Assembly: GCF_014202995.1 (NCBI RefSeq)
Contig: NZ_JACHIA010000006.1
Span: forward strand, 1-64,000
Length of the DNA stretch: 64,000 nt
Reading direction: 5' to 3'
DNA from: Longimicrobium terrae
GTDB lineage: Bacteria; Gemmatimonadota; Gemmatimonadetes; Longimicrobiales; Longimicrobiaceae
Part shown: positions 34,233-41,634 of the stretch, piece by piece
Numbering within the stretch: the first letter of the stretch is position 1
How the letters are laid out: the number at the start of each line of letters is the position of its first letter
The notes under the pieces: generated by a model
What the model was told of the DNA's origin: nothing
Seen by the model: the letters and a program-made list of their open reading frames with translations, nothing else
The model's database searches: none
Made by a program: the position numbers and the translations under genes

Positions 34233-34786
34233 CGCGAAGCGAACTGGAGCACGCCATCCGCGCCGCGTGCGACGTCACGCGCGAGGAGGTGGTCATCGTC
34301 TTTGGATCGCAATCGATCCTTGGACAGTACCCGGACGCACCCGCCGATCTGCGCCAGTCGCTTGAAGCCGACATCGCGCCGGGCTCGGGCGATCCGGAAG
34401 CCGCGGATCGCATCGATGCCGCGCTCGGAGAAGATTCGCACTTCCATCGCACGCATGGCTTTTACGTGCACGGGCTTACCATCGACGCGGCCTGCCTGCC
34501 CAGAGGATGGGAGGCGCGCACCGTCTCCCTGCGGAACGCGGGAACCAATCAGATGGAGGGCCGGTGCATTGAGGCGCACGACCTTGCCGCGAGCAAGCTG
34601 GTGGCGTTCCGCGACAAGGACCGCGCATTTGTCCGTGTGCTGATTGCGGAAGGGCTGGTGCGGATCGCGAAGCTCAAGCTGTGGTTGAGCCAGTTGCAGA
34701 ACCCGGCCACGGAGGTGGATCGGATGCTCCGCTGGGTCGACCTCACGGTGCGGGACTTGGGATCGGCGCTGACAGGAAACGAGTGA
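34229..34786 (+). CDS. DUF6036-like nucleotidyltransferase (toxin candidate)
   Basis: A 185-residue protein with the nucleotidyltransferase-fold signature VVIVFGSQSILG followed by DLRQSLEADI, where the two acidic residues would bind metal, and a C-terminal helical part with HDLAASKLVAFRDKDRAFV. Families of this shape (DUF6036, AbiEii-like) transfer nucleotides or phosphate to RNA or protein and often act as toxins. It overlaps the winged-helix gene by 4 bp, implying co-translation and a paired function. Motifs look intact, so it should be active. It could instead be a housekeeping nucleotidyltransferase. Confidence 0.65.
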   Translation: MTRSELEHAIRAACDVTREEVVIVFGSQSILGQYPDAPADLRQSLEADIAPGSGDPEAADRIDAALGEDSHFHRTHGFYVHGLTIDAACLPRGWEARTVSLRNAGTNQMEGRCIEAHDLAASKLVAFRDKDRAFVRVLIAEGLVRIAKLKLWLSQLQNPATEVDRMLRWVDLTVRDLGSALTGNE

Positions 34787-34886
34787 TGCCGCCTGCACGG
34801 CAATCAGGAGCCAGTGCATGCGGTAGCGTGATCCGACTGCCTCCTCCTCCATCGACATCCAACTTCCGACCACCGAGGGCTGAGAG

Positions 34887-35738
34887 ATGATTCGCCGATA
34901 CCAGCAGGTGGACGTGTTTTCGCCGACGCCGTTTCTGGGGAACCCGCTTGCGGTGGTGCTGGATGGCGAGGGGCTTTCCACAGAGGAAATGGCGCGGATC
35001 TCCAGTTGGACGAACCTGTCGGAAACCACGTTTCTGCTTCCGCCCACCACGCCGGAAGCCGACTACCGCGTGCGCATCTTTTCGCTCGTGCGCGAGCTGC
35101 CGTTCGCGGGGCATCCCACGCTCGGAAGCTGCCACGCGTGGCTCACGGCCGGAGGCACGCCGCACAATCCCGGGCGCATCGTGCAGGAGTGCGGCGCGGG
35201 GCTGGTGCCCATCCGGCGCGGCGAGCACGGGCTGGCGTTCGCCGCGCCGCCGCTGCTGCGCTCCGGCCCGGTCGAGGAATCGTTCGTGGCGCTGGTGGCC
35301 GGGGTGCTGGGGATCAGCCGCGGCGAGATCATCGAGGCGCGGTGGGTGGACAACGGGCCGGGATGGGTGGGCGTGCTGCTGAAGGATGCCGACGCCCTTC
35401 TCGCGCTGGAGCCGGACTTTTCCGGATACGCGGGCGAAGGCAGCCTCGACATCGGCATCGTGGGGCTGTACCCGCCGGGCGCGGAGTGCGCGTACGAGGT
35501 GCGCGCCGTGTTCAGCGACGACCAGGGCGCCATGCGCGAGGACCCCGTCACCGGCAGCCTGAACGCGTCCGTCGCGCAGTGGCTGGTGGAGACGGGACGC
35601 GCCGCGCCGCCGTACACCGCCAGCCAGGGCACGCGCCTGGGCCGCACCGGCCGGCCGCGCATCGAGCGGGACGCGGACGGCACCATCTGGGTCGGCGGCC
35701 CGACGATCACCTGCATTTCAGGCCACATCGAAGCCTGA
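34887..35738 (+). CDS. PhzF-family isomerase/epimerase-like protein
   Basis: A 283-residue PhzF-like protein, with two diaminopimelate-epimerase-fold halves and one acidic catalytic site. Catalytic Glu46 lies in WTNLSETTFLLPP. Other motifs are FSLVRELPFAGHPTLG and DPVTGSLNA, all conserved in the family. PhzF itself isomerises DHHA in phenazine synthesis, but most members, including this lone gene without other phz genes, have unknown substrates. Length is full. It starts 100 bp after the nucleotidyltransferase pair and is probably separate from it. Confidence 0.88.
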   Translation: MIRRYQQVDVFSPTPFLGNPLAVVLDGEGLSTEEMARISSWTNLSETTFLLPPTTPEADYRVRIFSLVRELPFAGHPTLGSCHAWLTAGGTPHNPGRIVQECGAGLVPIRRGEHGLAFAAPPLLRSGPVEESFVALVAGVLGISRGEIIEARWVDNGPGWVGVLLKDADALLALEPDFSGYAGEGSLDIGIVGLYPPGAECAYEVRAVFSDDQGAMREDPVTGSLNASVAQWLVETGRAAPPYTASQGTRLGRTGRPRIERDADGTIWVGGPTITCISGHIEA

Positions 35739-35894
35739 TCGACTGGTGCCGGCGGACCATCCGGCGTAACGCCGTGATCGGCGGCAATTCTTGACTCCAC
35801 GCACTCACGCCCATCGGCGCACTCGCGCCTGAACGCCGCACTCCCGGCTCACGCGCGCATCGGCGTGGGCCCGACGCGCGGAACCCGCCGCCAC

Positions 35895-36046
35895 AGTCCA
35901 CGAAGGTGGACTTCGTGCTTTTCCAGCCGCGAATTCATTCGCTCCTGGAGCGGCGACCGCGCCGATGTGGGTGAATACGCACAAAGCTCGAACTCACAGT
36001 CCGCGCAGGCGGACTTTGCGCCGTTGTTGCCGCGACTTCAGTCGCC
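35895..36046 (+). repeat. Two copies of AGTCCRC...GYGGACTT repeat (family F)
   Basis: Copy 1 (35895-35945) reads AGTCCACGAAGGTGGACTT, then a spacer and GCGAATTCATTCGC. Copy 2 (35998-36046) reads AGTCCGCGCAGGCGGACTT, then GCGCCGTTGTTGCCGCGACT. The opening arms are perfect hairpins that differ by compensatory A-T/G-C changes. A third copy lies at 45688 on the other strand. Confidence 0.8.
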
Positions 36047-36068
36047 CCAGCACCATCCACAACACGAC

Positions 36069-36098
36069 AGGGGCGGAGCGCCATCGCGCCCCGCCCCT
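36069..36098. terminator. Hairpin between convergent genes
   Basis: AGGGGCGG pairs with CCGCCCCT around a partly self-complementary 14-nt loop. It separates the PhzF gene from the converging M49-like gene. Confidence 0.5.
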
Positions 36099-36174
36099 GC
36101 TCATCATCCACCCATCCGATCAACTCAGGCGATCATCCATCGGATCCGACCCGATCCCGATCGCGATTCGCCGA

Positions 36175-37893
36175 TCAGAATCCCAGCACGCTGGCGCCCT
36201 GCTCGAAGACGACGTCCACCGGAATCCCGGCGTTGCCTACGCGGTTCAGATCGCCCTGGAGTTCGGCGTCGATGCGGCCGTAGCGCTCCATGAACGCCTG
36301 CACGCCGGCGTAGTCGCCCTCGCCCTGGTAGCGCAGGATCTGCTCGGAAAGCGCGTCCACCGCCTGCCGCATGCGCGCCGCATCCACGCGGTACGTGCCG
36401 CTGGCCGCGTCGCGAGAAAAGGCGCCGCGCTCCTTGAAGTAGTTGAAGCGCGCGATGTTGGCCCGGCCGTGCGCGCTGCTGGCGCCGAAGCGCACCGAGC
36501 GGAAGATGCTGGCCAGGAACGTCACGTAGTTGTCCGATACGTCGCCCCGCATCTCGCCCGTGTCCAGCAGCCGCGTTTCCATCCACAGCCCCAGCACGTC
36601 CGCCTTGCCTTCTTCCAGCGCGCTGGCCTGGTCGCGCAGCGCCTCGCGCACCGTGCCGCGGTTGTTGATGGTGTTCTTGATCCCCAGCCCGTGCGCCACC
36701 TCGTGGAACATGGTGTTGCCGAAGAACGCGTCGAACGTCACGTGCCGCCGCTGGTCCGGCGCGATCAGGATCCCGGCGATGGGTACGAGGATGCGGTCGA
36801 ACTTGGCCTGCACCGCGTTGCGAAGCTGCAACCGGCGCGTACCCTTGGCCAGCTGCACCTCTTCGTCGTTGGGCAGGTTGATGGCGATGGTCTTGGAGCC
36901 GGCGTTGGCCTCGCCCGCGTAGTACACCACGTCGTACGCGTTCAGGTCGCTGTCCGTGCCCGGCGTCTCGCGCTTGAACTGCTCCGCCACGGGGAGCGCG
37001 CGCTGCAGCGAGGGAAGGAGCGCGGCGTAGCGCGACAGGCGCTGGCTCCACTCCTGGTCCTTGACCAGAACGTACGCCTCGTACGCCGCCTTGTAGCCGT
37101 ACAGCGCGTCCTCGTACGTCTCGATGGGGCCGATGACGATGTCCAGCGGATTGGTCTTCATGTCCAGCCAGGCCAGGTCGCTGGGCTGGTAGTTGTCCGT
37201 CAGCAGGGCGTCGGCGCGCAGTTCCAGGTAGCGGCGCAGGCCGGCGTCGTCCGCCAGCGCGGCGGCCTGGCGCAGATAGCCCGCGGCGCGCTGCATCTGC
37301 GGCGCGAACGCCACGTGGTACGGCACCGCCGTCAGCCGCCCGCCCGGCCCGCGGCGCACCAGCGTGTACAGGCTCTTGAGCGAGTCCGCGCGCGCGCCGC
37401 CCGCCGCCACCTGCGCGTCGAACTCCGTCTTGGTCATCCCGGCGGGATACAGGTTGCTCCCCTCCGGCTTGGCGCCGAAGCCCGGGACGAAGGGCGCGTT
37501 GTTGGCGATGCGGTCCCACGGGCCGTAGTTGATTTCGGCGTAGCGCCGCAGCCGCGGATCGGGGATGGAGGCCAGCAGCGAATCCAGGTTGCCGTACGTC
37601 TGCATGCGGAAGACGCCATCCATCTCCCGCGCGGCCTGAATCAGCAGCGGAACCATCTGCCGCTGGCGGGCGCTCAGCGGCAGGTCGGTGGTGAGCCGCA
37701 CCGAGGTGTACTGCGCCAGCTTGGCGTCGATGGAGTCGCGCATGGCCACCGTGGTGCCCGACGGCGCGCCGGTGGAGGGCGCGCCGGCAGGAAGGGTCGC
37801 GGTGCCGGTGGTCGTGGCCCCGGGCTGCACGGCGGGCGCGCAGGCCGCCAGCGCGCCCGCGGCCAGGGCCGCGCAGGAAAGTCGAAGCGTCAT
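36175..37893 (-). CDS. M49-like zinc peptidase lipoprotein (DPP-III-related)
   Basis: A 572-residue exported protein with lipobox LAAC (Cys18) and a Thr/Pro/Gly-rich linker. The zinc site is HEVAHG (His397, Glu398, His401), with a second motif EEGKAD (Glu427/428) 30 residues later, the layout of peptidase family M49 (HEXXGH plus EExxA[DE]). Here the first motif is the shorter HEXXH, as in a few bacterial M49 members. Likely a metallopeptidase or Zn hydrolase acting on peptides at the cell surface. The start at 37893 begins the signal peptide; the long in-frame extension upstream is rejected. It is monocistronic. Confidence 0.75.
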   Translation of the reverse strand: MTLRLSCAALAAGALAACAPAVQPGATTTGTATLPAGAPSTGAPSGTTVAMRDSIDAKLAQYTSVRLTTDLPLSARQRQMVPLLIQAAREMDGVFRMQTYGNLDSLLASIPDPRLRRYAEINYGPWDRIANNAPFVPGFGAKPEGSNLYPAGMTKTEFDAQVAAGGARADSLKSLYTLVRRGPGGRLTAVPYHVAFAPQMQRAAGYLRQAAALADDAGLRRYLELRADALLTDNYQPSDLAWLDMKTNPLDIVIGPIETYEDALYGYKAAYEAYVLVKDQEWSQRLSRYAALLPSLQRALPVAEQFKRETPGTDSDLNAYDVVYYAGEANAGSKTIAINLPNDEEVQLAKGTRRLQLRNAVQAKFDRILVPIAGILIAPDQRRHVTFDAFFGNTMFHEVAHGLGIKNTINNRGTVREALRDQASALEEGKADVLGLWMETRLLDTGEMRGDVSDNYVTFLASIFRSVRFGASSAHGRANIARFNYFKERGAFSRDAASGTYRVDAARMRQAVDALSEQILRYQGEGDYAGVQAFMERYGRIDAELQGDLNRVGNAGIPVDVVFEQGASVLGF

Positions 37894-38279
37894 GGGAGTC
37901 TTGGAAAAGGTGTCCGCTCTTCTGTGGCCGCCACGATACGCCGCCTCCCCTGCCCCGGCAAGCGACGGGTATAAAAAGGTGCGGCGGAGGATGACGATCG
38001 CCGCGCCCGTCTCCGCCCTTTCTCGCCGCGTCCCGTGTGGAAGGCTGTCCATCATCTCCCGCCACGCGCGTTCTGATCGGTCGTCCGCGCGCGACGCATC
38101 GGCAGAGGACGTTCCCGCGCGACGTCCGCGGATTGTCCGTCCACGGCGTCTCCGCCGGGATCGATCGGCATTCTGTCCGCCGTACCCGTTGCGGCCGGAG
38201 TGATCATCCGTGATCGTGGATGATGGCCGCGCGGCAGCGGACCGCCTGCCGCGCGACGCCCCGCCGTCTTTGATCTATC
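37894..38279. other. Gene-free divergent interval
   Basis: 386 bp between divergent genes. It should hold both promoters, but no consensus -35/-10 pair, strong hairpin or member of the repeat families was recognised. Confidence 0.4.
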
Positions 38280-38840
38280 ATGATCTACGCTCTTCGATCC
38301 ATCCTGATGGCGGCGGCCCTCGTGCTGTGCGGCTGCGGCCGGGCGGCAGATCCGCACGATGCCGCGTTCGGAAAGGTGTTCGCCCAGGACGTGCGGCTCG
38401 GGATGCGCCTGTCCCAGGTGCGGGAGCGCGTTCCCGGCGTGGCGTTCGCTCCCTACGCAGGGTATCTGGATACGCTGCAACCACTTCCCTACGGAATGAA
38501 GCAGCGGCTGCTGCGATTCGGCGACGCCGGTGAAGAGTTTCAGTCCCGCGATCCGGGGCGCCTTGAATTCGTGAGCCTGAGCGCGGATTCCGTGGACGCG
38601 CGGGCGCTGCTCGCGCAGCTCATGCGGGAGTTCGGGCCTCCCGACGCCCGGGGGTGCAGCCACCAGGTGGTGGACGTCCATGTCTGGAAAGGAAGGCGCA
38701 CGGGCGTCTACATGACCTCGCTTGCGCGGACGAAAACACGCTCCCACGTTCAACTGGCCTACCACCGCGTCTCATGGGAGGATGTTCTGAACCCGGCTCC
38801 CCTGGATTCGCCCTGCGATCACTCGCGCGAGCCACGGTAG
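38280..38840 (+). CDS. Small putative lipoprotein
   Basis: A 186-residue exported protein with signal peptide ending LVLCGC (probable lipidated Cys19). The mature part begins with acidic, Ala-rich sequence and continues VRLGMRLSQVRERVPGVAF, which resembles the helix-strand opening of SmpA/OmlA-like lipoproteins, and has two later cysteines. No definite family was recognised. It has a hydrophobic start and ordinary codon use. It precedes the large unknown gene at 38958 by 117 bp in the same direction, so co-transcription is possible. Confidence 0.6.
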   Translation: MIYALRSILMAAALVLCGCGRAADPHDAAFGKVFAQDVRLGMRLSQVRERVPGVAFAPYAGYLDTLQPLPYGMKQRLLRFGDAGEEFQSRDPGRLEFVSLSADSVDARALLAQLMREFGPPDARGCSHQVVDVHVWKGRRTGVYMTSLARTKTRSHVQLAYHRVSWEDVLNPAPLDSPCDHSREPR

Positions 38841-38957
38841 GCCGCGCCTCATCGATCGCGCGGCTCTGGCGGCAAAGGATCAAATCGCCTGACGCCTCGT
38901 ATCCGCCCGAATTTCCGCTTCGCGTCATCCCACGCACACCTTCATCGAGAACCGACC

Positions 38958-40322
38958 GTGTCCGACTCGCCGACCGCTGAACGCACGCCGATGCGCGCCC
39001 TGTACGAATCGCTGAGTGCGCGCCGCCGGCCGGAGGACGTCGCCGAAACGATCCGCGAGGTGCTCGGCGACCGGCTCTCTCCGGCGGAAGCAGCGACGCT
39101 GGAGACGGCCGCACGCGGATCACTGAAGCGGGTGGTCTTCGGCTATACCTCCATGCTGGAGGAGTTTGCGCGGCCGGTGGGGCTCAACCGCCAGATCGCC
39201 CGCGCGCGCGCGCTGTTCGACGTCGCTCACCCGCTGAGCGACGATCTGTGCGCCGAGCCCGGGGCGGTGGAGGGGTTCGTCCGCGAAGTCGGGGAGCAGA
39301 TCGGGGTGTCGTTCGGCGCCACGGACTTCAGGGACAACCGCCTGCCGTCCAAGGACCGGGCGGCGCTCGGAATTGACCTTTCCCGCCGCGGCTACAACAA
39401 GCGCTTCCGGCTGGTGGGGCGGATGGAGGCCAAGCTGGCGACCCTCATCCGCGAGCTCACGAAGCGCGAACTGCAGATCGTGGGAAAGTCGGGGCTCGCT
39501 TCGCGCCTGTCGTGGGAGGAGTTCTCGGCGGACGAGGACGCGGCGTGCTTCGCGGCCTACTACACGGCGCGCCGCAACCTGCGCTCCGAGTTCACCATCC
39601 AGGGCCAGCAGCAGGCATACGACAACGTCGCGGAAATGCTGCTTCAGCGCTGCATGCGCAATCCGGGCGCGAACTGGTGGGTCGTGGCGCACGCGTACCC
39701 GCGCGCGCACGTCTTCAGCCGGCTCTCCGGCGAGCAGGCCGGCCAGTTGCTGGGGCGGTGGTTCTCCATCCTGCAGGAGGTCGCGGGTCTGCTGGCCGAG
39801 CTGTGGTCCGCGTCCACGATCAACCGCGCCACGATGGTGGTTGCGCGCGGCAACGACTTCACGACGTGGAACAACACGGCCGGCGCGTGGAACACCGCGC
39901 GCGACAACTGGATCGGGCTGCTGTACGCGCTGGGGATGGAAGACCTGCTTGACCGCACGCTGCCGGGAAAGGCGATGCGGCTGATTGCGGGGGACGTGGC
40001 GGCGTGGCACCAGCATTCCGGCTCGGCGCCGGACCCCAACCTGGCCGTGTGGAACGAGCTGCCACTGCCGTGGGAGGTGCTGGCGGGGGATGCGGAGTGC
40101 ACGCGCGCCACGGTGCTGGCGGCATGCGAGAGGCACGGGGTTGATGCCGAAAAGACCGGGTGGACGGCGCCGCGGCCGCAGGGCTACGCGGCGGCCTTCC
40201 GCCCCACGCCCGAGCTGGTGCACGGGGTGACGGTGGCCAACCCGTTTCTGGCTGGATTTCTGAAGCGGCTCGGTTATTATTCGGGGAAGCCGAAAGGCGC
40301 GGCGACAGATGCTTCGATGTAG
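38958..40322 (+). CDS. Conserved-looking protein of unknown function, 454 aa
   Basis: A soluble 454-residue protein starting with GTG. It has no signal peptide or membrane segment and is rich in Trp, Arg and Ala. Notable segments are QIGVSFGATDFRDNR, NWWVVAHAYPRAH, TMVVARGNDFTTWNNTAGAW and PFLAGFLKRLGYYSG; the Trp/Asn-rich block near residues 290-320 looks like a functional core. I do not recognise the family. Codon use matches the neighbours. The last four codons run into the tRNA-Lys gene, and its TAG stop is the invariant U8-A9-G10 of that tRNA, so mRNA and tRNA must be separated by processing. Confidence 0.65.
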   Translation: MSDSPTAERTPMRALYESLSARRRPEDVAETIREVLGDRLSPAEAATLETAARGSLKRVVFGYTSMLEEFARPVGLNRQIARARALFDVAHPLSDDLCAEPGAVEGFVREVGEQIGVSFGATDFRDNRLPSKDRAALGIDLSRRGYNKRFRLVGRMEAKLATLIRELTKRELQIVGKSGLASRLSWEEFSADEDAACFAAYYTARRNLRSEFTIQGQQQAYDNVAEMLLQRCMRNPGANWWVVAHAYPRAHVFSRLSGEQAGQLLGRWFSILQEVAGLLAELWSASTINRATMVVARGNDFTTWNNTAGAWNTARDNWIGLLYALGMEDLLDRTLPGKAMRLIAGDVAAWHQHSGSAPDPNLAVWNELPLPWEVLAGDAECTRATVLAACERHGVDAEKTGWTAPRPQGYAAAFRPTPELVHGVTVANPFLAGFLKRLGYYSGKPKGAATDASM

Positions 40323-40386
40323 CTCAGCGTGGTAGAGCGCCCGGCTCTTAACCGGGTGGACCCTGGTTCGACCCCAGGTATCGAAG
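40313..40386 (+). tRNA. tRNA-Lys (anticodon CTT)
   Basis: A 74-nt cloverleaf: acceptor TTCGATG / TATCGAA (one G-T pair), TA, D arm GCTC-AGCGTGGTA-GAGC, anticodon stem CCCGG/CCGGG with loop CTCTTAA (anticodon CTT), variable TGGAC, T arm CCTGG-TTCGACC-CCAGG. Flanking GC/GC would lengthen the acceptor. CCA is not encoded. Its first ten bases overlap the end of the upstream gene. Confidence 0.88.
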
Positions 40387-40404
40387 CACGCATGCGGAGG
40401 CGGT

Positions 40405-40478
40405 TCCGGTGTAGCTCAGCGTGGTAGAGCGATCGGCACGGGCCCGATTGGACGCTGGTTCAACCCCAGCCACCGGCG
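40405..40478 (+). tRNA. tRNA-like element (CGG in anticodon register, no U33)
   Basis: The same 74-nt layout as the tRNA-Lys 18 bp upstream, with an identical TAGCTCAGCGTGGTAGAGCG D region. Acceptor is TCCGGTG / CACCGGC (terminal mismatch), anticodon stem ATCGG/CCGAT, T arm GCTGG-TTCAACC-CCAGC. The anticodon loop CACGGGC has A at position 33, where U is nearly universal; the register gives CGG (Pro). The cloverleaf sits on an outer 14-bp helix (40390-40403 with 40479-40492, one mismatch). It is either a decayed tRNA duplicate or a tRNA-like RNA with another role. Confidence 0.5.
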
Positions 40479-40533
40479 CCGCCCCCGCATGCGGTCCGCC
40501 GCACGGCAGCAGGATTCCGCGGGTCGGTTAAAG

Positions 40534-40563
40534 AGCGAGGGGCGCCGTCCGGCGCCCCTCGCT
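40534..40563 (+). terminator. Terminator of the tRNA unit
   Basis: A perfect 13-bp stem (AGCGAGGGGCGCC with its complement) and tetraloop GTCC are followed by TCTGTTGT. It lies downstream of both tRNA-type elements. Confidence 0.8.
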
Positions 40564-40570
40564 TCTGTTG

Positions 40571-40751
40571 TCATCCCACCCGTCTGCCGAGCAGCTCGCG
40601 AATCTGCCGTGTGTTCTGCGCGGGCACGCCGGCCGCTTTCGCAAAGCGGGGCCAGCCATCCACCGCTTCACGAACGCGCGAAGTAGGTCCGCCCGCGATC
40701 ACTGGCGAGCGTTCCTACGGCCACCTCCGCATCCCCCCAGTTCAGCCGCAC
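40571..40751 (-). pseudogene. hipA-like remnant with internal deletion
   Basis: Directly after the HipB-like gene and overlapping its stop, a GTG-initiated frame reads VRLNWGDAEVAVGTLASDRG and then RTYF, like the N-terminal strands of HipA kinases, and stops after 27 codons. From 40672 another frame reads EAVDGWPRFAKAAGVPAQN, then RQIRELLGRRVG and stop, resembling a HipA C terminus. The two pieces abut with a frameshift, so roughly 350 codons including the kinase core appear deleted. In the standard order hipB-hipA this leaves an orphan antitoxin. The match is by recalled family pattern, not by search. Confidence 0.55.
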
Positions 40752-40752
40752 A

Positions 40753-41073
40753 TCAAGGTTCTGCAAGGCGCCGCCTTCCCCGCTGACGGGTCATGGGCTC
40801 GCTGCGAGCCGCGAGTTCCGCCAGAGAACGGGCCGGCGGCAACGTGAACAGCTGGTCGAAACCCGAACGCGCGTCCAATACCACGGCAATCTTGAGCAGC
40901 CGGTCGAAGGCGATCCGTCCCGTGCGCTCGAAGCGGCGGTACGTGGCCAGCGTGACTCCCGCACGGTCCGCCAGTTCCTGCTGCGTCCATCCGCGATTCA
41001 GCCGCAGTTCGCGGACACGCGCCGCGACCAGCCGCGTGATCTCGTTGGGCGTTCTTAGCTCAACAGGCAACAT
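40753..41073 (-). CDS. XRE-family HTH regulator, HipB-like orphan antitoxin
   Basis: A 106-residue DNA-binding protein. The helix-turn-helix lies at about residues 12-68 (RVRELRLNRGWTQQELADRA, TLATYRRFERTG). The tail FDQLFTLPPARSLAELAAR, ending MTRQRGRRR, is typical of HipB-like antitoxins encoded before hipA kinases. The expected partner is present only as a deleted remnant (40571-40751). It may still repress its own promoter or have been kept as an anti-toxin. The upstream DNA is unusually AT-rich with a CTACCGTAG near-palindrome. Confidence 0.82.
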   Translation of the reverse strand: MLPVELRTPNEITRLVAARVRELRLNRGWTQQELADRAGVTLATYRRFERTGRIAFDRLLKIAVVLDARSGFDQLFTLPPARSLAELAARSEPMTRQRGRRRLAEP

Positions 41074-41100
41074 GTGGACCCTCCGGGGATGGATGACGGC

Positions 41101-41136
41101 CTAAGTGATAATATAAGCTACCGTAGATTACGATAC
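41101..41136 (-). promoter_or_regulatory. AT-rich promoter/operator region of the HipB-like gene
   Basis: On the minus strand TATTAT (41113-41108) can serve as -10. CTACCGTAG (41118-41126) is a 4+1+4 palindrome just upstream, suitable as a regulator site. The -35 is not recognisable. Confidence 0.4.
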
Positions 41137-41357
41137 CACCACATCGTGTATGGGCGCGTCGGAGCGGATACTCCTCAGGCAGACCCGCACGAGCCGCGGA
41201 TTGAACCCGCACCATAGCACGTCCCAACCGCGCCCCACACGGGGTGCGGCGCCTTCCTGACGGGGCGGCGATCGCGGCGGGAGACGGTCTCAACCGCCCT
41301 CACGCGGCGGACGGTTCGCGGTGGCAGGCGAGGTGTTCACCCGTGAGCGGAATCCGT

Positions 41358-41511
41358 TGAGCGGATGATCCGCCTCTCTACCAGCGGGAAGCGCTGGCGC
41401 GTGCGGTTCGGCTTAAACCGCACTCTGGCTCCGCGACGATCTGGGGTGTGCTCCCTCTCCCACATCCGTTCGTGGGAGAGGGTCGTCGTGCGCAGCACGC
41501 GGGGTGAGGGC
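41358..41511 (+). repeat. Intergenic element, degenerate B plus module E
   Basis: TGAGCGGATGATCCGCCTCT followed by ACCAGCGGGAAGCGCTGGCG is a shortened module B (41358-41417). Module E follows in full (41445-41511), nearly identical to the copy at 8250. The remaining 41137-41357 shows nothing recognisable. Confidence 0.7.
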
Positions 41512-41569
41512 CACAGCCGGCGACGCGCATTAAAGCCAGTCACCCGGAACTGATCATCCGCAGAAACGC

Positions 41570-41604
41570 AGAAACCCCGCGCCGGTGCTCCGCGCGGGGT
41601 TTCT
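41570..41604 (-). terminator. Terminator of the minus-strand signalling operon
   Basis: AGAAACCCCGCGC pairs perfectly with GCGCGGGGTTTCT around a 9-nt loop, 31 bp past the stop at 41635. Confidence 0.8.
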
Positions 41605-41634
41605 CAGCGATGGCGGAAACTGCGGTCCCGGGGC

